DNA of 64,000 nucleotides from NCBI RefSeq assembly GCF_029023865.1, contig NZ_CP118969.1, forward strand, positions 1,550,001 through 1,614,000, in the 5' to 3' direction. The position numbers were made by a program, and so were the translations under genes. Source of the DNA: Lactococcus lactis (GTDB taxonomy: Bacteria > Bacillota > Bacilli > Lactobacillales > Streptococcaceae). How positions within the stretch are numbered: position 1 is the first letter of the stretch; each line of letters opens with the position of its first letter. The notes under the pieces were generated by a model that saw only the letters and a program-made list of their open reading frames with translations, did not search any database and was not told the origin of the DNA. This document shows positions 47,804 to 56,509 of the stretch, piece by piece.

Positions 47804-47840
47804 TTTACTGACAGCCACTCCTAAACAGTCTGTCAGTAAA
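47804..47840 (-). terminator. Terminator-like pair of elements after the amidase-type hydrolase
   Basis: TTTACTGACAG and CTGTCAGTAAA (exact octamers 47807-47814 and 47830-47837) pair across a 15-base loop. The minus strand continues with TTTT. It separates the hydrolase gene from the nuclease-like gene. Confidence 0.65.
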
Positions 47841-47855
47841 ATATTTGTCCCAAAC

Positions 47856-48443
47856 TTATTTACTTTCTTCAATCATTTTTAAAACTTCTTGTGTTGAGCG
47901 AACTCGTCCAAGGCGTGGGAAAATTCCCTCAACAATTCCTTGATGGAGTTGCCCATTAAAATCTGTCATTGCATCTTCAATAGCAATAACTTGATAACCA
48001 TGCTGGAAAGCTTCACGGGCCGTAGTATCACAACCGATCGTTGTAGCAATTCCAGTCAAGAGGATTTCATCAATTCCACGATGACGTAATTGGACATCTA
48101 AATCCGTGCCGTAAAATGCGCCCCAGTTATGTTTAGCGACATGAATGACATTATTATATTCTTTATCATAAGCTTCAGGCATGACAAAATCAGCAAAATC
48201 TGTCGGAATTTGTCCTTGTGCAACAGCTGGATTGTCAGTTTTTGGTTTTAAAGTTTCGCCACCGTAGTTTTTGACGTGAACAAAAACAATTAAAGCGCCT
48301 GTATTTTTTAAACTTGTTACAAGTTCTTTATTTTTAGCTAAAACCTCTTGTGCAGAATAAGGAGCAAATCCCTCACGCCCTGCAATTCCTTTTTGTAGGT
48401 CAATAATAACCAAGGCTGTTTTTTCTAAATTCAAAGTTGTCAT
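47856..48443 (-). CDS. Isochorismatase-family cysteine hydrolase (intact)
   Basis: A hydrolase of about 195 residues, starting at ATG 48443 (M-T-T-L-N-L-E-K-T-A). The family triad is complete: Asp in V-I-I-D-L-Q (about residue 16), Lys in V-A-K-H-N-W (about 110) and Cys in A-T-T-I-G-C-D-T-T-A-R (about 144). The reaction type is amide or isochorismate hydrolysis, exact substrate unknown. It follows rnr closely (under 20 bases) and is probably cotranscribed. It contrasts with the cysteine-less relative at 8584-9123. Confidence 0.88.
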   Translation of the reverse strand: MTTLNLEKTALVIIDLQKGIAGREGFAPYSAQEVLAKNKELVTSLKNTGALIVFVHVKNYGGETLKPKTDNPAVAQGQIPTDFADFVMPEAYDKEYNNVIHVAKHNWGAFYGTDLDVQLRHRGIDEILLTGIATTIGCDTTAREAFQHGYQVIAIEDAMTDFNGQLHQGIVEGIFPRLGRVRSTQEVLKMIEESK

Positions 48444-48461
48444 ATTTTTTTCTCTCAAATT

Positions 48462-50915
48462 TTAGCCTCTTTTATGTGGCTTTTTTCTTCCGTCAGTAAA
48501 TTTTTTGCCATTATCTTTTTTGTCAGTAAATTTGCCCTTAGCAGCTTTACTGTAAAATGGTTTCTTGGCTAATTTCTTTTTCTTTTTATCAAATTCAGAT
48601 TTCTCGTCAGCTCTTCTGCCATTTTTTGATTTATTAGCAGATTTGTCAGTAGATTTTGGCGCTACTGATTTAACCTTAAGAGATTGATTTGATTTTTTGC
48701 GACCTTTATGATCAGGTTTTTTCTTCGCTTTCGCTGCTTTATCAATCAAATCTAATTCTGAGGGTAGATATTCAAAATCAATCTCCCCAGTCATTCTATC
48801 AGCTTTGACAACTTTTATTTTAATAGGCTGACCAATTTTAAAGGTAAGTCCACTTCGTTCGCCAATAAGCGCCAACATTCTTTCTTGATAATTAAAATAA
48901 TCACCTTTAAGGGTTGAAATATGAACTAAACCTTCAATCGTATTTTCAAGTTCAATAAACATTCCAAAACGGGTAACTGAAGCAATAATCCCTTCATACT
49001 CTTCACCCACATGTTCTTCCATGAATTCGGCTTTTTTCATTTTTTCAACTTCACGTTCAGCATCAACCGCCCGGCGTTCACGATGACTAGAATGTTCTGC
49101 AATTTCAGGAATTTTATCTTCCCATTTTTGTAAAATATTAGCTGATGTTTTTCCCTCACCAATTTCACGAATCAATCGATGAACCAACAAATCGGGATAA
49201 CGACGAATTGGTGAAGTAAAGTGCGTATAATTTTCCGCAGCTAAACCAAAGTGCCCCTCATTGTTTTCTGAATAACGCGCTTGTTGCATACTCCGTAACA
49301 ACATAGTTGACAAGACCATTTCTCCAGGCTGACCTTTAATTTTCTTCATGAAAGCTTGTAAAACCTTCTGATCAATACCATTTGAAGTTCCTTCAATCTG
49401 CATTCCAAAAGTTGCTGCAAAATCAATAAAACGTTGCAATCTATCAGCTTTTGGTTGTTCATGAATCCGATAGATAAAAGGCAGACCATGCGCTTCAAAA
49501 TGTGTCGCGACTGTTTCATTCGCTTCAAGCATGAATGATTCAATCATTCGCTCAGCAATGCCACGTGTTCGTTTTCTAATTTCAATTGGCAGTCCTTTTT
49601 CATTGACAATGATTTTAGCTTCTACTGTATCAAAATCAATGGCCCCGCGTCTTTTACGCATGGCTTCTAAAATATGGTGAAGTTCAACCATTATTTTTAC
49701 AGAATCTGCAATTTTAGCATATTTTTCAAGTGCTGCCTCATCTCCTGCAATCATTTGATTAACGGCATCATAAGTCATTCTTTCTGTCGTTTTAATAATT
49801 GATTGAGAAATTTGATAGTTGATCACTCGACCTTCAGGACTAATTTCCATGACACAAGACTGTGTTAGACGATTGATTCGAGGATTCAATGAACAAATTC
49901 CATTAGAGAGACGTTCGGGCAGCATTGGAACTACTCGATCCGTCACATAAACAGAAGTTCCACGTTCGTAAGCTTCTTTATCTAATGGAGAATTTTCAGT
50001 GACGTAGTGTGAAACGTCCGCAATATGTACTCCTAATTCATAGTTTCCATTTTCCAAACGTTTAGCATGCACAGCATCATCAAGGTCTTTTGCGTCTGCT
50101 CCATCAATTGTAAAAGTGATTTCATTACGATAATCGACCCGTCCCACAATTTCATTTTCTGGAACTTCTTCTGGAACAGCTTCAGCTTGGTCTAAAACTT
50201 CTTTTGGAAATTCAGAAACAATATCCATTGAAGCCAAAACTTCCAAAACGTCAATTCCTTGGTCATCTGCTTGACCAATAATTTCAGTGACTAATCCTTG
50301 CATTGTCTGTGGAAATTCCTTATCTGGATAATGAGTGATTTCAACACGAACAATCGCTTTATTTTCAGGAATTAATCCTTCATTTCCTAAATAAACACGA
50401 TAAGGGATTTTTTTATTCCGAGATTTAACAAAACCAATCAGTCCTGTTTGCTCTTTTTCATCATAATTCAAAGCTACAAAAGTTCCAACAACCTGATGGA
50501 CGTCATGGCGAATGATTTCGACAACATGCCCTTCAGCAGAAGTTCCTTTGAGCGCATTGGCATTTTTATCAATTTCAATAAAAACTTCGTCACCATCAAG
50601 GGCGAAAGCCGTTTGGCCTCTTGCGACAAAAACGTCTGGTTCTTCAGCATCAATGCTGACAAAACCAAAGCCAGCTGCATTGGCCCGGAAAATTCCGCTG
50701 ATTACAACTTTTGCCTCTTCTTTTTTGGCTAGTTCAACTTTACCTTTTGCAGTAAAATTAAGCAAATGCTTGGCTTCTAGTGAAGCTAAAGTTTTGACAA
50801 ATACTTTGTAATCTTTAGCCTTATTCATATGTAACGCAACTGACAATTCTTCTACTGACAGTGCTTTTTTTGAACTATTCTCAAGATAGTCCATGATTAC
50901 TTCTCTAATACTCAT
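48462..50915 (-). CDS. rnr: Ribonuclease R
   Basis: An 817-residue 3'-5' exoribonuclease that degrades structured RNA. Cold-shock-like domains come first (about residues 70-220). The RNB catalytic domain has T-I-D-G-A-D-A-K-D-L-D-D-A (about 272-284, with Asp cluster) and an S1 domain near 630-715. The Lys-rich tail (about 740-817) is typical of RNase R. It follows secG, the usual Firmicute order. The tail region holds several near copies (TTTGTCAGTAAA) of the dispersed element and the N-terminus one exact copy (50854-50861). Confidence 0.96.
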   Translation of the reverse strand: MSIREVIMDYLENSSKKALSVEELSVALHMNKAKDYKVFVKTLASLEAKHLLNFTAKGKVELAKKEEAKVVISGIFRANAAGFGFVSIDAEEPDVFVARGQTAFALDGDEVFIEIDKNANALKGTSAEGHVVEIIRHDVHQVVGTFVALNYDEKEQTGLIGFVKSRNKKIPYRVYLGNEGLIPENKAIVRVEITHYPDKEFPQTMQGLVTEIIGQADDQGIDVLEVLASMDIVSEFPKEVLDQAEAVPEEVPENEIVGRVDYRNEITFTIDGADAKDLDDAVHAKRLENGNYELGVHIADVSHYVTENSPLDKEAYERGTSVYVTDRVVPMLPERLSNGICSLNPRINRLTQSCVMEISPEGRVINYQISQSIIKTTERMTYDAVNQMIAGDEAALEKYAKIADSVKIMVELHHILEAMRKRRGAIDFDTVEAKIIVNEKGLPIEIRKRTRGIAERMIESFMLEANETVATHFEAHGLPFIYRIHEQPKADRLQRFIDFAATFGMQIEGTSNGIDQKVLQAFMKKIKGQPGEMVLSTMLLRSMQQARYSENNEGHFGLAAENYTHFTSPIRRYPDLLVHRLIREIGEGKTSANILQKWEDKIPEIAEHSSHRERRAVDAEREVEKMKKAEFMEEHVGEEYEGIIASVTRFGMFIELENTIEGLVHISTLKGDYFNYQERMLALIGERSGLTFKIGQPIKIKVVKADRMTGEIDFEYLPSELDLIDKAAKAKKKPDHKGRKKSNQSLKVKSVAPKSTDKSANKSKNGRRADEKSEFDKKKKKLAKKPFYSKAAKGKFTDKKDNGKKFTDGRKKPHKRG

Positions 50916-51141
50916 TATATTCTCTCAATGAACTTTTTGACCACAAAAATTGGACAAAAAGCCCCTTTCTTTTTTTGTTTCAAATATTAACTTGATTTTT
51001 TAGCTAATATTTTAAGAGATTATCAGTGGTATTAATCATTTTATCAGACATTTTTGACTGATAGAATCAATTCTACCACTGACAATTTGGACAACTAAAC
51101 ATTTGACGCAATTAGAAAAACATTTATAAGAAAATAAAATA

Positions 51142-51159
51142 CGGACTGTTTTCAGCCCG
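51142..51159 (-). terminator. secG terminator
   Basis: The stem CGGGCTG/CAGTCCG (one G-U) with an AAAA loop, followed on the minus strand by TATTTTATTTTC. It lies between secG and rnr, so rnr has about 245 upstream bases in which a promoter must lie or read-through occurs. I see no gene in that stretch. Confidence 0.8.
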
Positions 51160-51164
51160 CAATT

Positions 51165-51413
51165 TTAACGTGTTGATAAAACAACAAGAGCAAATCCAAT
51201 AACTAGCCATAAGCCAATCATGATTGCTGTAAAACGCTGCATCACTGCCTCAAAACCGCGCGCTTTACGACGTTCAAACAATTCACCTGTTCCACCCGAA
51301 AAAGCATCTGCTGCTCCATCTTGTTTTGAAGGTTGCATGAAAATCGCTACAATAATAAATGCTGAAACTACAAGCATTGCAACAAGCAAAATGTCATAAA
51401 TTACTTTTTCCAT
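51165..51413 (-). CDS. secG: Protein translocase subunit SecG
   Basis: An 82-residue membrane protein of the SecYEG translocon. Two membrane helices (about residues 6-28 and 60-80) flank a loop with the family motif M-Q-P-S-K-Q-D-G-A-A-D-A-F-S-G-G (about 26-41). The length is normal. It precedes rnr, as in many Firmicutes. Confidence 0.95.
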   Translation of the reverse strand: MEKVIYDILLVAMLVVSAFIIVAIFMQPSKQDGAADAFSGGTGELFERRKARGFEAVMQRFTAIMIGLWLVIGFALVVLSTR

Positions 51414-51555
51414 AGTCTTATAAATTACTTAGGCGATAAACCTAATCTCCTTTTTCAAAATTGCGTTACTTACATTTTACCATATTTTCGATTAAAAGTC
51501 ATTCCGAATCCTTTAATAAAAAATTACTGACGATTTTGTCAGTAATTTTTTTATT

Positions 51556-52482
51556 TTAATCAAGTTCAGCTACAAATTTATAAGCTTCTTGAGCTGCTTG
51601 CGCTCCATCACCAATAGCTGTAGTGATTTGACGGAAATCTTTTTGACGAACATCACCTACGGCAAAAATACCAGGTAGACTTGTTCTCATATGGTCATCG
51701 GTAATAATCCAACCGGCTTCATCAGTAATTCCAAGATTACCAGCAAATTCAGCAACTGGGTCAAGTCCCACATAAATGAAGATTCCACCAAAAGCTTTTT
51801 CAGTTACTTCACCCGTTTTAACGTTTTTATAAACAACGGATTGAACTTTTTTGTAATCCCCTTTAATTTCCATAGGAACAGAATCCCAAATAAAGTTGAT
51901 TTTTTCTTCTTTGAAAGCTCTTTGTTGGATAATTTCTTGTGCACGCAATTTATCACGACGATGCATAATTGTTACTGATTGACCAAAACGAGTCAAGTAG
52001 AGAGCTTCTTCAACAGCAGAGTCACCACCACCAATAACTAAAATTTCTTGGTTTCTAAAGAAAGCACCATCACAAACGGCACAGTAGGAAACTCCGCGAG
52101 CTCCATATTCTTCCTCACCGGGAATTTCAAGCTTACGGTGATTAGCTCCTGTCGCAATAATAATTGATTTAGTGACAAACTCATCATCTTCTGTGATAAT
52201 TTTTTTGTAATCCCCATGGTCTTCAATAGCCGTCACAAAACCATAAGCATTTTCTACGCCTAAACCTTCCAAAGGTTCAGCCATTTTCATTGAAAGTTCA
52301 GGACCCATGATTGTTTCATAGCCAGGATAATTTTCAATCTCAGCTGTGTTATTCATTTGACCACCAGGAACACCACGTTCTAAAAGCAAAGTTTTCATTT
52401 CAGAACGTGCAGTATACATCGCTGCAGTCATTCCCGCAGGGCCTGAACCAATGATGACAACATCATATTTCTTTTCTGTCAT
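51556..52482 (-). CDS. trxB: Thioredoxin reductase
   Basis: A 308-residue flavoenzyme that uses NADPH to reduce thioredoxin and probably NrdH. The FAD motif is G-S-G-P-A-G-M-T-A-A (about 12-21). The redox pair is C-A-V-C (about 134-137). The NADPH fold is G-G-G-D-S-A-V-E-E-A (about 153-162). The C-terminal G-D-V-R (about 277-280) is present. It is preceded by DUF4059 and a cystine-type ABC transporter, a link between disulfide reduction and cystine supply also found in streptococci. Confidence 0.96.
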   Translation of the reverse strand: MTEKKYDVVIIGSGPAGMTAAMYTARSEMKTLLLERGVPGGQMNNTAEIENYPGYETIMGPELSMKMAEPLEGLGVENAYGFVTAIEDHGDYKKIITEDDEFVTKSIIIATGANHRKLEIPGEEEYGARGVSYCAVCDGAFFRNQEILVIGGGDSAVEEALYLTRFGQSVTIMHRRDKLRAQEIIQQRAFKEEKINFIWDSVPMEIKGDYKKVQSVVYKNVKTGEVTEKAFGGIFIYVGLDPVAEFAGNLGITDEAGWIITDDHMRTSLPGIFAVGDVRQKDFRQITTAIGDGAQAAQEAYKFVAELD

Positions 52483-52676
52483 TTTTAATCCCTTTTCTAA
52501 GAGCTAAAGAACTCCCCTTAAATTCATAAACTCAAGCTAGCATTTCAGCAAACTTGAGCCCTTTTTTATTAGTTCTAAAAACTCTTTTTTCTAATATCTA
52601 AAATCTTATAGCACCATTTTACATTGTCAAACGATATTTTTCCATTAATTAGATTTATTTAAAGCATAAATAAAAA

Positions 52677-52904
52677 TCAAAGTCCACGAATTCTTAGTAT
52701 TACAAGTACTCCTAAAACAGCAAAACTCAGGATAGGCGTCGTTAAAATACCAACTAAAATTAAATCAAAAATTCGATTTCTTCTTTCAGTCCACGGTTTT
52801 TTCGTATTTCGCACAAGGTAAGTGAACGCATATAATCCACCTACCAATAAAACAAAGATAGCTGAAATTAATAGACCTTTTAAATAAAACTGTAAAATCA
52901 TCAT
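52677..52904 (-). CDS. DUF4059-family small membrane protein
   Basis: A 75-residue protein with two membrane segments (about residues 8-29 and 48-69) and a short basic loop (R-N-T-K-K-P-W-T-E-R-R-N-R). It resembles the DUF4059 proteins found beside an amino-acid ABC transporter and trxB in streptococci. Its ATG is two bases from the ABC ATPase stop, so it is in that operon. The function is unknown. The context suggests a small partner of cystine uptake or thiol homeostasis. Confidence 0.75.
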   Translation of the reverse strand: MMILQFYLKGLLISAIFVLLVGGLYAFTYLVRNTKKPWTERRNRIFDLILVGILTTPILSFAVLGVLVILRIRGL

Positions 52905-52905
52905 T

Positions 52906-53658
52906 TTAGTTATTAACCTCTAAATTCTTGACATGACGTGATAAAAACTCTCGTGTACGAGGATTTTTTGGTGAGTAGAAAACTTCTTGAGGAGTTCCCG
53001 CTTCAATGATTTTCCCTTGTTCAAGAAAAAGCACTTTTGTTGCAACATTATAAACAAAGTCCATTTCATGACTGACAAGAACCATTGTTTGTTTATTTTG
53101 AGCTGCATTTAAAATTACTTCTTGAACTTCACCAACTAATTCAGGGTCAAGGGCAGATGTCGGTTCATCTAAAAGTAAAAGTTTTGGTTGCATCGCTAAA
53201 GCACGAGCGATTCCAACCCTTTGTTTTTGACCACCTGATAAAAATTTTGGATAGTAATCTTTCCGGTCAGTTAGACCAACCTTATCTAATTCAGCTTCGG
53301 CAATCTCTTTTGCTTGCGCCTTAGATAATTTTTTAACCTGAATCAACCCTTCCATTACATTTTCAAGGGCAGTCCGACGTTCAAAAAGATTAAATTGTTG
53401 AAAAACCATTCCAGTCTTTCTGCGAAGTTCAAGTACTTCTTGCTTTGTGATTATCGAATAATCAATCTTTAAGTCATCAATTTCAATTTGACCACTATCT
53501 GGTCTTTCAAGATCATTTAAAGCCCGGAGAAAGGTTGATTTACCAGCACCAGAAGCGCCAATAAGGGCAACAACATCTCCTTCTTCAATTTCCAAGCTAA
53601 TGTCATTGAGAACTTGATTACCCGAAAATGTTTTACTTATATTTGTAATTTTAATCAT
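52906..53658 (-). CDS. Polar amino-acid ABC transporter ATPase (probable cystine)
   Basis: A 250-residue ATPase of the polar amino-acid transport family. Walker A is G-A-S-G-A-G-K-S-T (about 33-41), the Q-loop V-F-Q-Q-F-N-L, the signature L-S-G-G-Q-K-Q-R (about 141), Walker B L-L-L-L-D-E-P-T-S-A-L-D, and the switch His V-S-H-E. It lies with the permease 12 bases upstream and DUF4059 and trxB downstream. The arrangement matches the streptococcal tcyABC-DUF4059-trxB cluster, so cystine is the best guess. Confidence 0.92.
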   Translation of the reverse strand: MIKITNISKTFSGNQVLNDISLEIEEGDVVALIGASGAGKSTFLRALNDLERPDSGQIEIDDLKIDYSIITKQEVLELRRKTGMVFQQFNLFERRTALENVMEGLIQVKKLSKAQAKEIAEAELDKVGLTDRKDYYPKFLSGGQKQRVGIARALAMQPKLLLLDEPTSALDPELVGEVQEVILNAAQNKQTMVLVSHEMDFVYNVATKVLFLEQGKIIEAGTPQEVFYSPKNPRTREFLSRHVKNLEVNN

Positions 53659-53669
53659 TATCGTCCTCC

Positions 53670-54557
53670 TTAGGCTTGGTTAAATGGGTTTTTGCTCAAT
53701 GAAATTTGTGCACGATTTTTACGTTTGTCATTTGGCATTCTTACGTCTAATTTACGCTCTAATCCACGAATTAAGAGTTCAAAAATAATACAAATTGGCC
53801 AGTAAACTAAAGCTAAGGCTAAATAAGTTTCAAATAAACGGAAGGTTGAGCCCCCAATAATTTGAGCACGAGCTGTCATTTCTACCACACCTGCAACGAA
53901 GGCAAGTGAAGTTGATTTCAAAAGTCCAATCAGAGCGTTTCCTAAAGGAGCCGTTGCAACGGTTGCTGCTTCAGGTAAAGTCACACGCATAAAAACTTGG
54001 AAGTTTGTCATTCCGAGTGATTTGGCTGCTTCGATTTGTCCTTTATCAACGGATTGAATTGCAGCACGAATTGTTTCCGAGTTATAAGCTCCTTCATTGA
54101 GTGCGAAAGCAACAATGACAAAAAGCATAGCTGGAATTGTATTGACATTAAAATTCGTTCCATAATTCATATTGATTGCTTTTAAAATCAATGGAATCCC
54201 TGTATATGAAAGGTATAATTGTACCAAAATAGGGGTTCCACGAATGAAACTAACAAACAAAGCACGCAATTGATTCAAAATTGGAATTTTATTAATACGA
54301 ACCAAAGCAAGAATGAGTCCTAAAAGTAACCCAAAGACCATGGCAATTATTGTCATTTCAAGAGACGACAAAATCATTTTTATAATTGGTAAAAAGGCAT
54401 CTACAAATGCTGACCAACTAAAAATCTTTGTGAAAAACATGGTCCAAAAGTCATGAAAATTATACTGACCTTTGATTAAGAGAAAGGGAAGAGCTGGCAA
54501 AATAATTAAAGCCAAAAGCAAGACAATCCCAAGAATTATTTTTTTATTTTTTTTCAT
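53670..54557 (-). CDS. Polar amino-acid ABC transporter permease (probable cystine)
   Basis: A 295-residue membrane protein of the HisM family with about five or six segments. The conserved coupling loop is E-A-A-K-S-L-G-M-T-N-F-Q-V-F (about residues 196-209) and F-I-R-G-T-P-I-L-V-Q-L is before the third segment. N-E-G-A-Y-N-S-E-T-I-R is also typical. The gene is between the binding protein and the ATPase. A 267-base gap with a strong hairpin separates it from the binding-protein gene. Confidence 0.92.
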   Translation of the reverse strand: MKKNKKIILGIVLLLALIILPALPFLLIKGQYNFHDFWTMFFTKIFSWSAFVDAFLPIIKMILSSLEMTIIAMVFGLLLGLILALVRINKIPILNQLRALFVSFIRGTPILVQLYLSYTGIPLILKAINMNYGTNFNVNTIPAMLFVIVAFALNEGAYNSETIRAAIQSVDKGQIEAAKSLGMTNFQVFMRVTLPEAATVATAPLGNALIGLLKSTSLAFVAGVVEMTARAQIIGGSTFRLFETYLALALVYWPICIIFELLIRGLERKLDVRMPNDKRKNRAQISLSKNPFNQA

Positions 54558-54580
54558 ATTTTTTATTTTTCTAATAGGGA

Positions 54581-54611
54581 AAACTCTGTCAGTAAAAAAG
54601 TGACAGAGTTT
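54581..54611 (-). promoter_or_regulatory. Strong hairpin between binding-protein and permease genes
   Basis: AAACTCTGTCA and TGACAGAGTTT form an 11-pair stem with a nine-base loop (54592-54600). No U-tract follows. It contains one exact CTGTCAGT (54586-54593). Such a hairpin could stabilise or cut the mRNA so that more binding protein than permease is made. Confidence 0.6.
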
Positions 54612-54740
54612 ATTCGGATTTATTGAACTTATTATTTAATATTTTTACATTTACTTATAAGTTCGATTTTTTACCTGACCATCACTTCTACTATTATACA
54701 AAATTTTGGTCTTTTTTTCTCCTATTTTTTACGAACTGAA

Positions 54741-54787
54741 CTGTCAGTAAATTTTGATTGGTCAAGAGACAAATATTTTACTGACAG
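54741..54787 (-). repeat. Paired dispersed elements after the binding-protein gene
   Basis: CTGTCAGTAAA at 54741 and TTTACTGACAG ending at 54787 are inverted to each other, and TTGTCAGTAAAA follows at about 54812. On the minus strand these lie directly after the stop of the binding protein and may make alternative hairpins. The rest of the 267-base gap shows no gene. Confidence 0.6.
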
Positions 54788-54824
54788 CTCTTCGATTTTA
54801 GGTTAAATTTCTTGTCAGTAAAAT

Positions 54825-55670
54825 TTACTTAAACATTTCTGCTTTTGGCACGAAATCCCCACCAAGATATTTCTTGGAAATTTTCGCCAAACTACCATCA
54901 GCCTGCATTTTTGCCAAAACTCCATTCACATCTTTTTGAAGTTTTTTACCTTGCGAATCTTTGCCAAAGAGGAAATATTCATAACCGTCATGTTCAGCAT
55001 CACCAGTATCCATACTGATATCTTCAATTTTTAGATTGTCAAAACCTTGTTCTTTAACTGCAGACTCTAAAGAAATCTTATCATAAAGCATGAAATCAAT
55101 TTTTCCTGATTCAACTTGCGTGAATCTTGTGTTAATTGAAGTAGAATCTGCTGAGTAACTAATTTTGATTTCTTTATCTGGATTGGCTTTGTTCCAATCT
55201 TGAATTGACTTTGTATAATTTGATGCTGGATTACCAATTGTCGATTTCCCAGCCAAATCTGCCAAAGTTTTATAAGTCCCAGATTTCACAAGAACTGCAT
55301 TGTTTGATTTTGAAAGTGGTGATGAGAAATAATATTTTTCAGCTCTACTTTTTTCCCAACCAAAATCATTAGCACCCATTTGGTAACGGCCAGAATCAAT
55401 CCCTGGTGAAATCCCAGAAAAATCTGTCACTTGAAATTTCACTTTATACTGTGGCAATTTCTTGAAAACCGCACGAGCAACCTCAATATCGTAACCCGTT
55501 AAATTTCCTTGACTATCTGAATAAGTAAATGGCTTTGTTGCCCCATCTGTCGCAATCACAACAGATGTTGCTTTATCTGATGAATCTTTTGAACCTGATG
55601 AGCATGCAACCAAAGTTCCAGCAGCGATAAGTGAAAGAGCGGCAAATGTGACCTTTAGTGATGTTCTCAT
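54825..55670 (-). CDS. Amino-acid ABC transporter binding lipoprotein (probable cystine)
   Basis: A 281-residue lipoprotein. The signal peptide ends with the lipobox V-A-C (Cys23 in G-T-L-V-A-C-S-S-G), to be lipidated and anchored outside the membrane. The mature part is a type-2 periplasmic-binding fold: A-T-D-G-A-T-K-P-F-T-Y, then N-L-T-G-Y-D-I-E-V-A, is the hallmark amino-acid-binding start. The C-terminal K-K-Y-L-G-G-D is typical. It captures the amino acid for the permease. Cystine is inferred from the trxB/DUF4059 neighbourhood. Confidence 0.92.
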   Translation of the reverse strand: MRTSLKVTFAALSLIAAGTLVACSSGSKDSSDKATSVVIATDGATKPFTYSDSQGNLTGYDIEVARAVFKKLPQYKVKFQVTDFSGISPGIDSGRYQMGANDFGWEKSRAEKYYFSSPLSKSNNAVLVKSGTYKTLADLAGKSTIGNPASNYTKSIQDWNKANPDKEIKISYSADSTSINTRFTQVESGKIDFMLYDKISLESAVKEQGFDNLKIEDISMDTGDAEHDGYEYFLFGKDSQGKKLQKDVNGVLAKMQADGSLAKISKKYLGGDFVPKAEMFK

Positions 55671-55739
55671 AAAAGTTCCCCTTTAAAAATTTGATAGACC
55701 TATCTTAACACGAACTTAAGTCCTTTGCCATAAAAAAAA

Positions 55740-55763
55740 CTTATAGCCAGATTTAGCTATAAG
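55740..55763 (-). terminator. Second terminator of the NlpC/P60 gene
   Basis: The stem CTTATAGC/GCTATAAG with an eight-base loop, followed by eight T on the minus strand. Together with 55774-55794 it forms a tandem terminator before the binding-protein gene. Confidence 0.9.
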
Positions 55764-55773
55764 AATAACAAAA

Positions 55774-55794
55774 AAATAGCAATAAATGCTATTT
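55774..55794 (-). terminator. First terminator of the NlpC/P60 gene
   Basis: The stem AAATAGCA/TGCTATTT with a five-base loop, followed by a T-run on the minus strand, a few bases after the stop. Confidence 0.85.
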
Positions 55795-55807
55795 CCTTCT
55801 ATTATAT

Positions 55808-56383
55808 TTAATACTCTAATGCAAAATCAGCCGACATATCAGTAACTGAACTGATTTTAACTGACTCACCAGGTTGTGGTGCATGAATCACTTGGCCATT
55901 TCCAAGATAAATTCCCACATGGTCTCCACCATAAAAGATAATCAAATCTCCAATTTTGGCTTGGTCAAGTCCGACTTGTTTTCCACTTGCAATTTGGTCC
56001 CAAGTTGTACGACCAATTTCTTTACCTAAAACTTCTCTGTAGACGTAACTTGTGAATCCTGAACAGTCAAAGCCAGCTGGTGTAGTTCCACCCCAAACAT
56101 AGGGAACACCTAAATATTTTTTGGCTGTACTGACAAGTTTGTCAGCTCGTGTCTGAACTTCTTTAGCAGCACTTTGTGTTTTTTCTACTTTTGAAACGGC
56201 ACTGACAGTATCATTCATTGTTTTTGTTAAAACATCAAGTGAATTTGTTGCTGCTGCCAAATCTGTCAGTGAACTTTGTGCCTTATTATCATCAAATACT
56301 GAATCTGCTTTTGCAGGATTCGCAATCAGGGCAGCACTAAAACTTGTAAGAAGCGCTGCAGAAATAATTATTTTTTTCAACAT
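55808..56383 (-). CDS. Secreted NlpC/P60 peptidoglycan hydrolase
   Basis: A secreted protein of about 191 residues. A signal peptide (about residues 1-27, ending A-N-P-A-K-A-D) is followed by a helical segment and a C-terminal NlpC/P60 domain. The catalytic Cys is in F-D-C-S-G-F-T-S (about 106), and the His in G-D-H-V-G-I-Y-L-G (about 155), with the third residue in V-I-H-A-P. It cleaves peptide stems of peptidoglycan and may be activated by FtsEX-like control. I start at ATG 56383 (M-L-K-K-I-I-I-S-A). No ribosome site precedes it, and the promoter's -10 ends eight bases before it. Confidence 0.88.
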   Translation of the reverse strand: MLKKIIISAALLTSFSAALIANPAKADSVFDDNKAQSSLTDLAAATNSLDVLTKTMNDTVSAVSKVEKTQSAAKEVQTRADKLVSTAKKYLGVPYVWGGTTPAGFDCSGFTSYVYREVLGKEIGRTTWDQIASGKQVGLDQAKIGDLIIFYGGDHVGIYLGNGQVIHAPQPGESVKISSVTDMSADFALEY

Positions 56384-56391
56384 TGTTAGCA

Positions 56392-56419
56392 AGTATAACA
56401 CAAAAAAACCGCCTGACAA
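56392..56419 (-). promoter_or_regulatory. Promoter of the NlpC/P60 gene with its -35 in a terminator loop
   Basis: On the minus strand TTGTCA (56414-56419) and TATACT (56392-56397) are 16 bases apart, with TG before the -10. The -35 is exactly the loop of the fhs terminator. Transcription would start within a base or two of the ATG, giving a leaderless message. Confidence 0.6.
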
Positions 56420-56427
56420 GCGGTTTT
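56405..56427 (-). terminator. fhs terminator
   Basis: The stem AAAACCGC/GCGGTTTT with a seven-base loop (CTGACAA in the forward reading), followed by TTTTTTT on the minus strand, about 80 bases after the fhs stop. Confidence 0.88.
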
Positions 56428-56509
56428 ACAAGCTTTTAATTTTTTGTAAATTTGTTACCGAAAAAATTTACATTTAATCTTTACGTAACAAAACCACTTA
56501 AACTCATTT

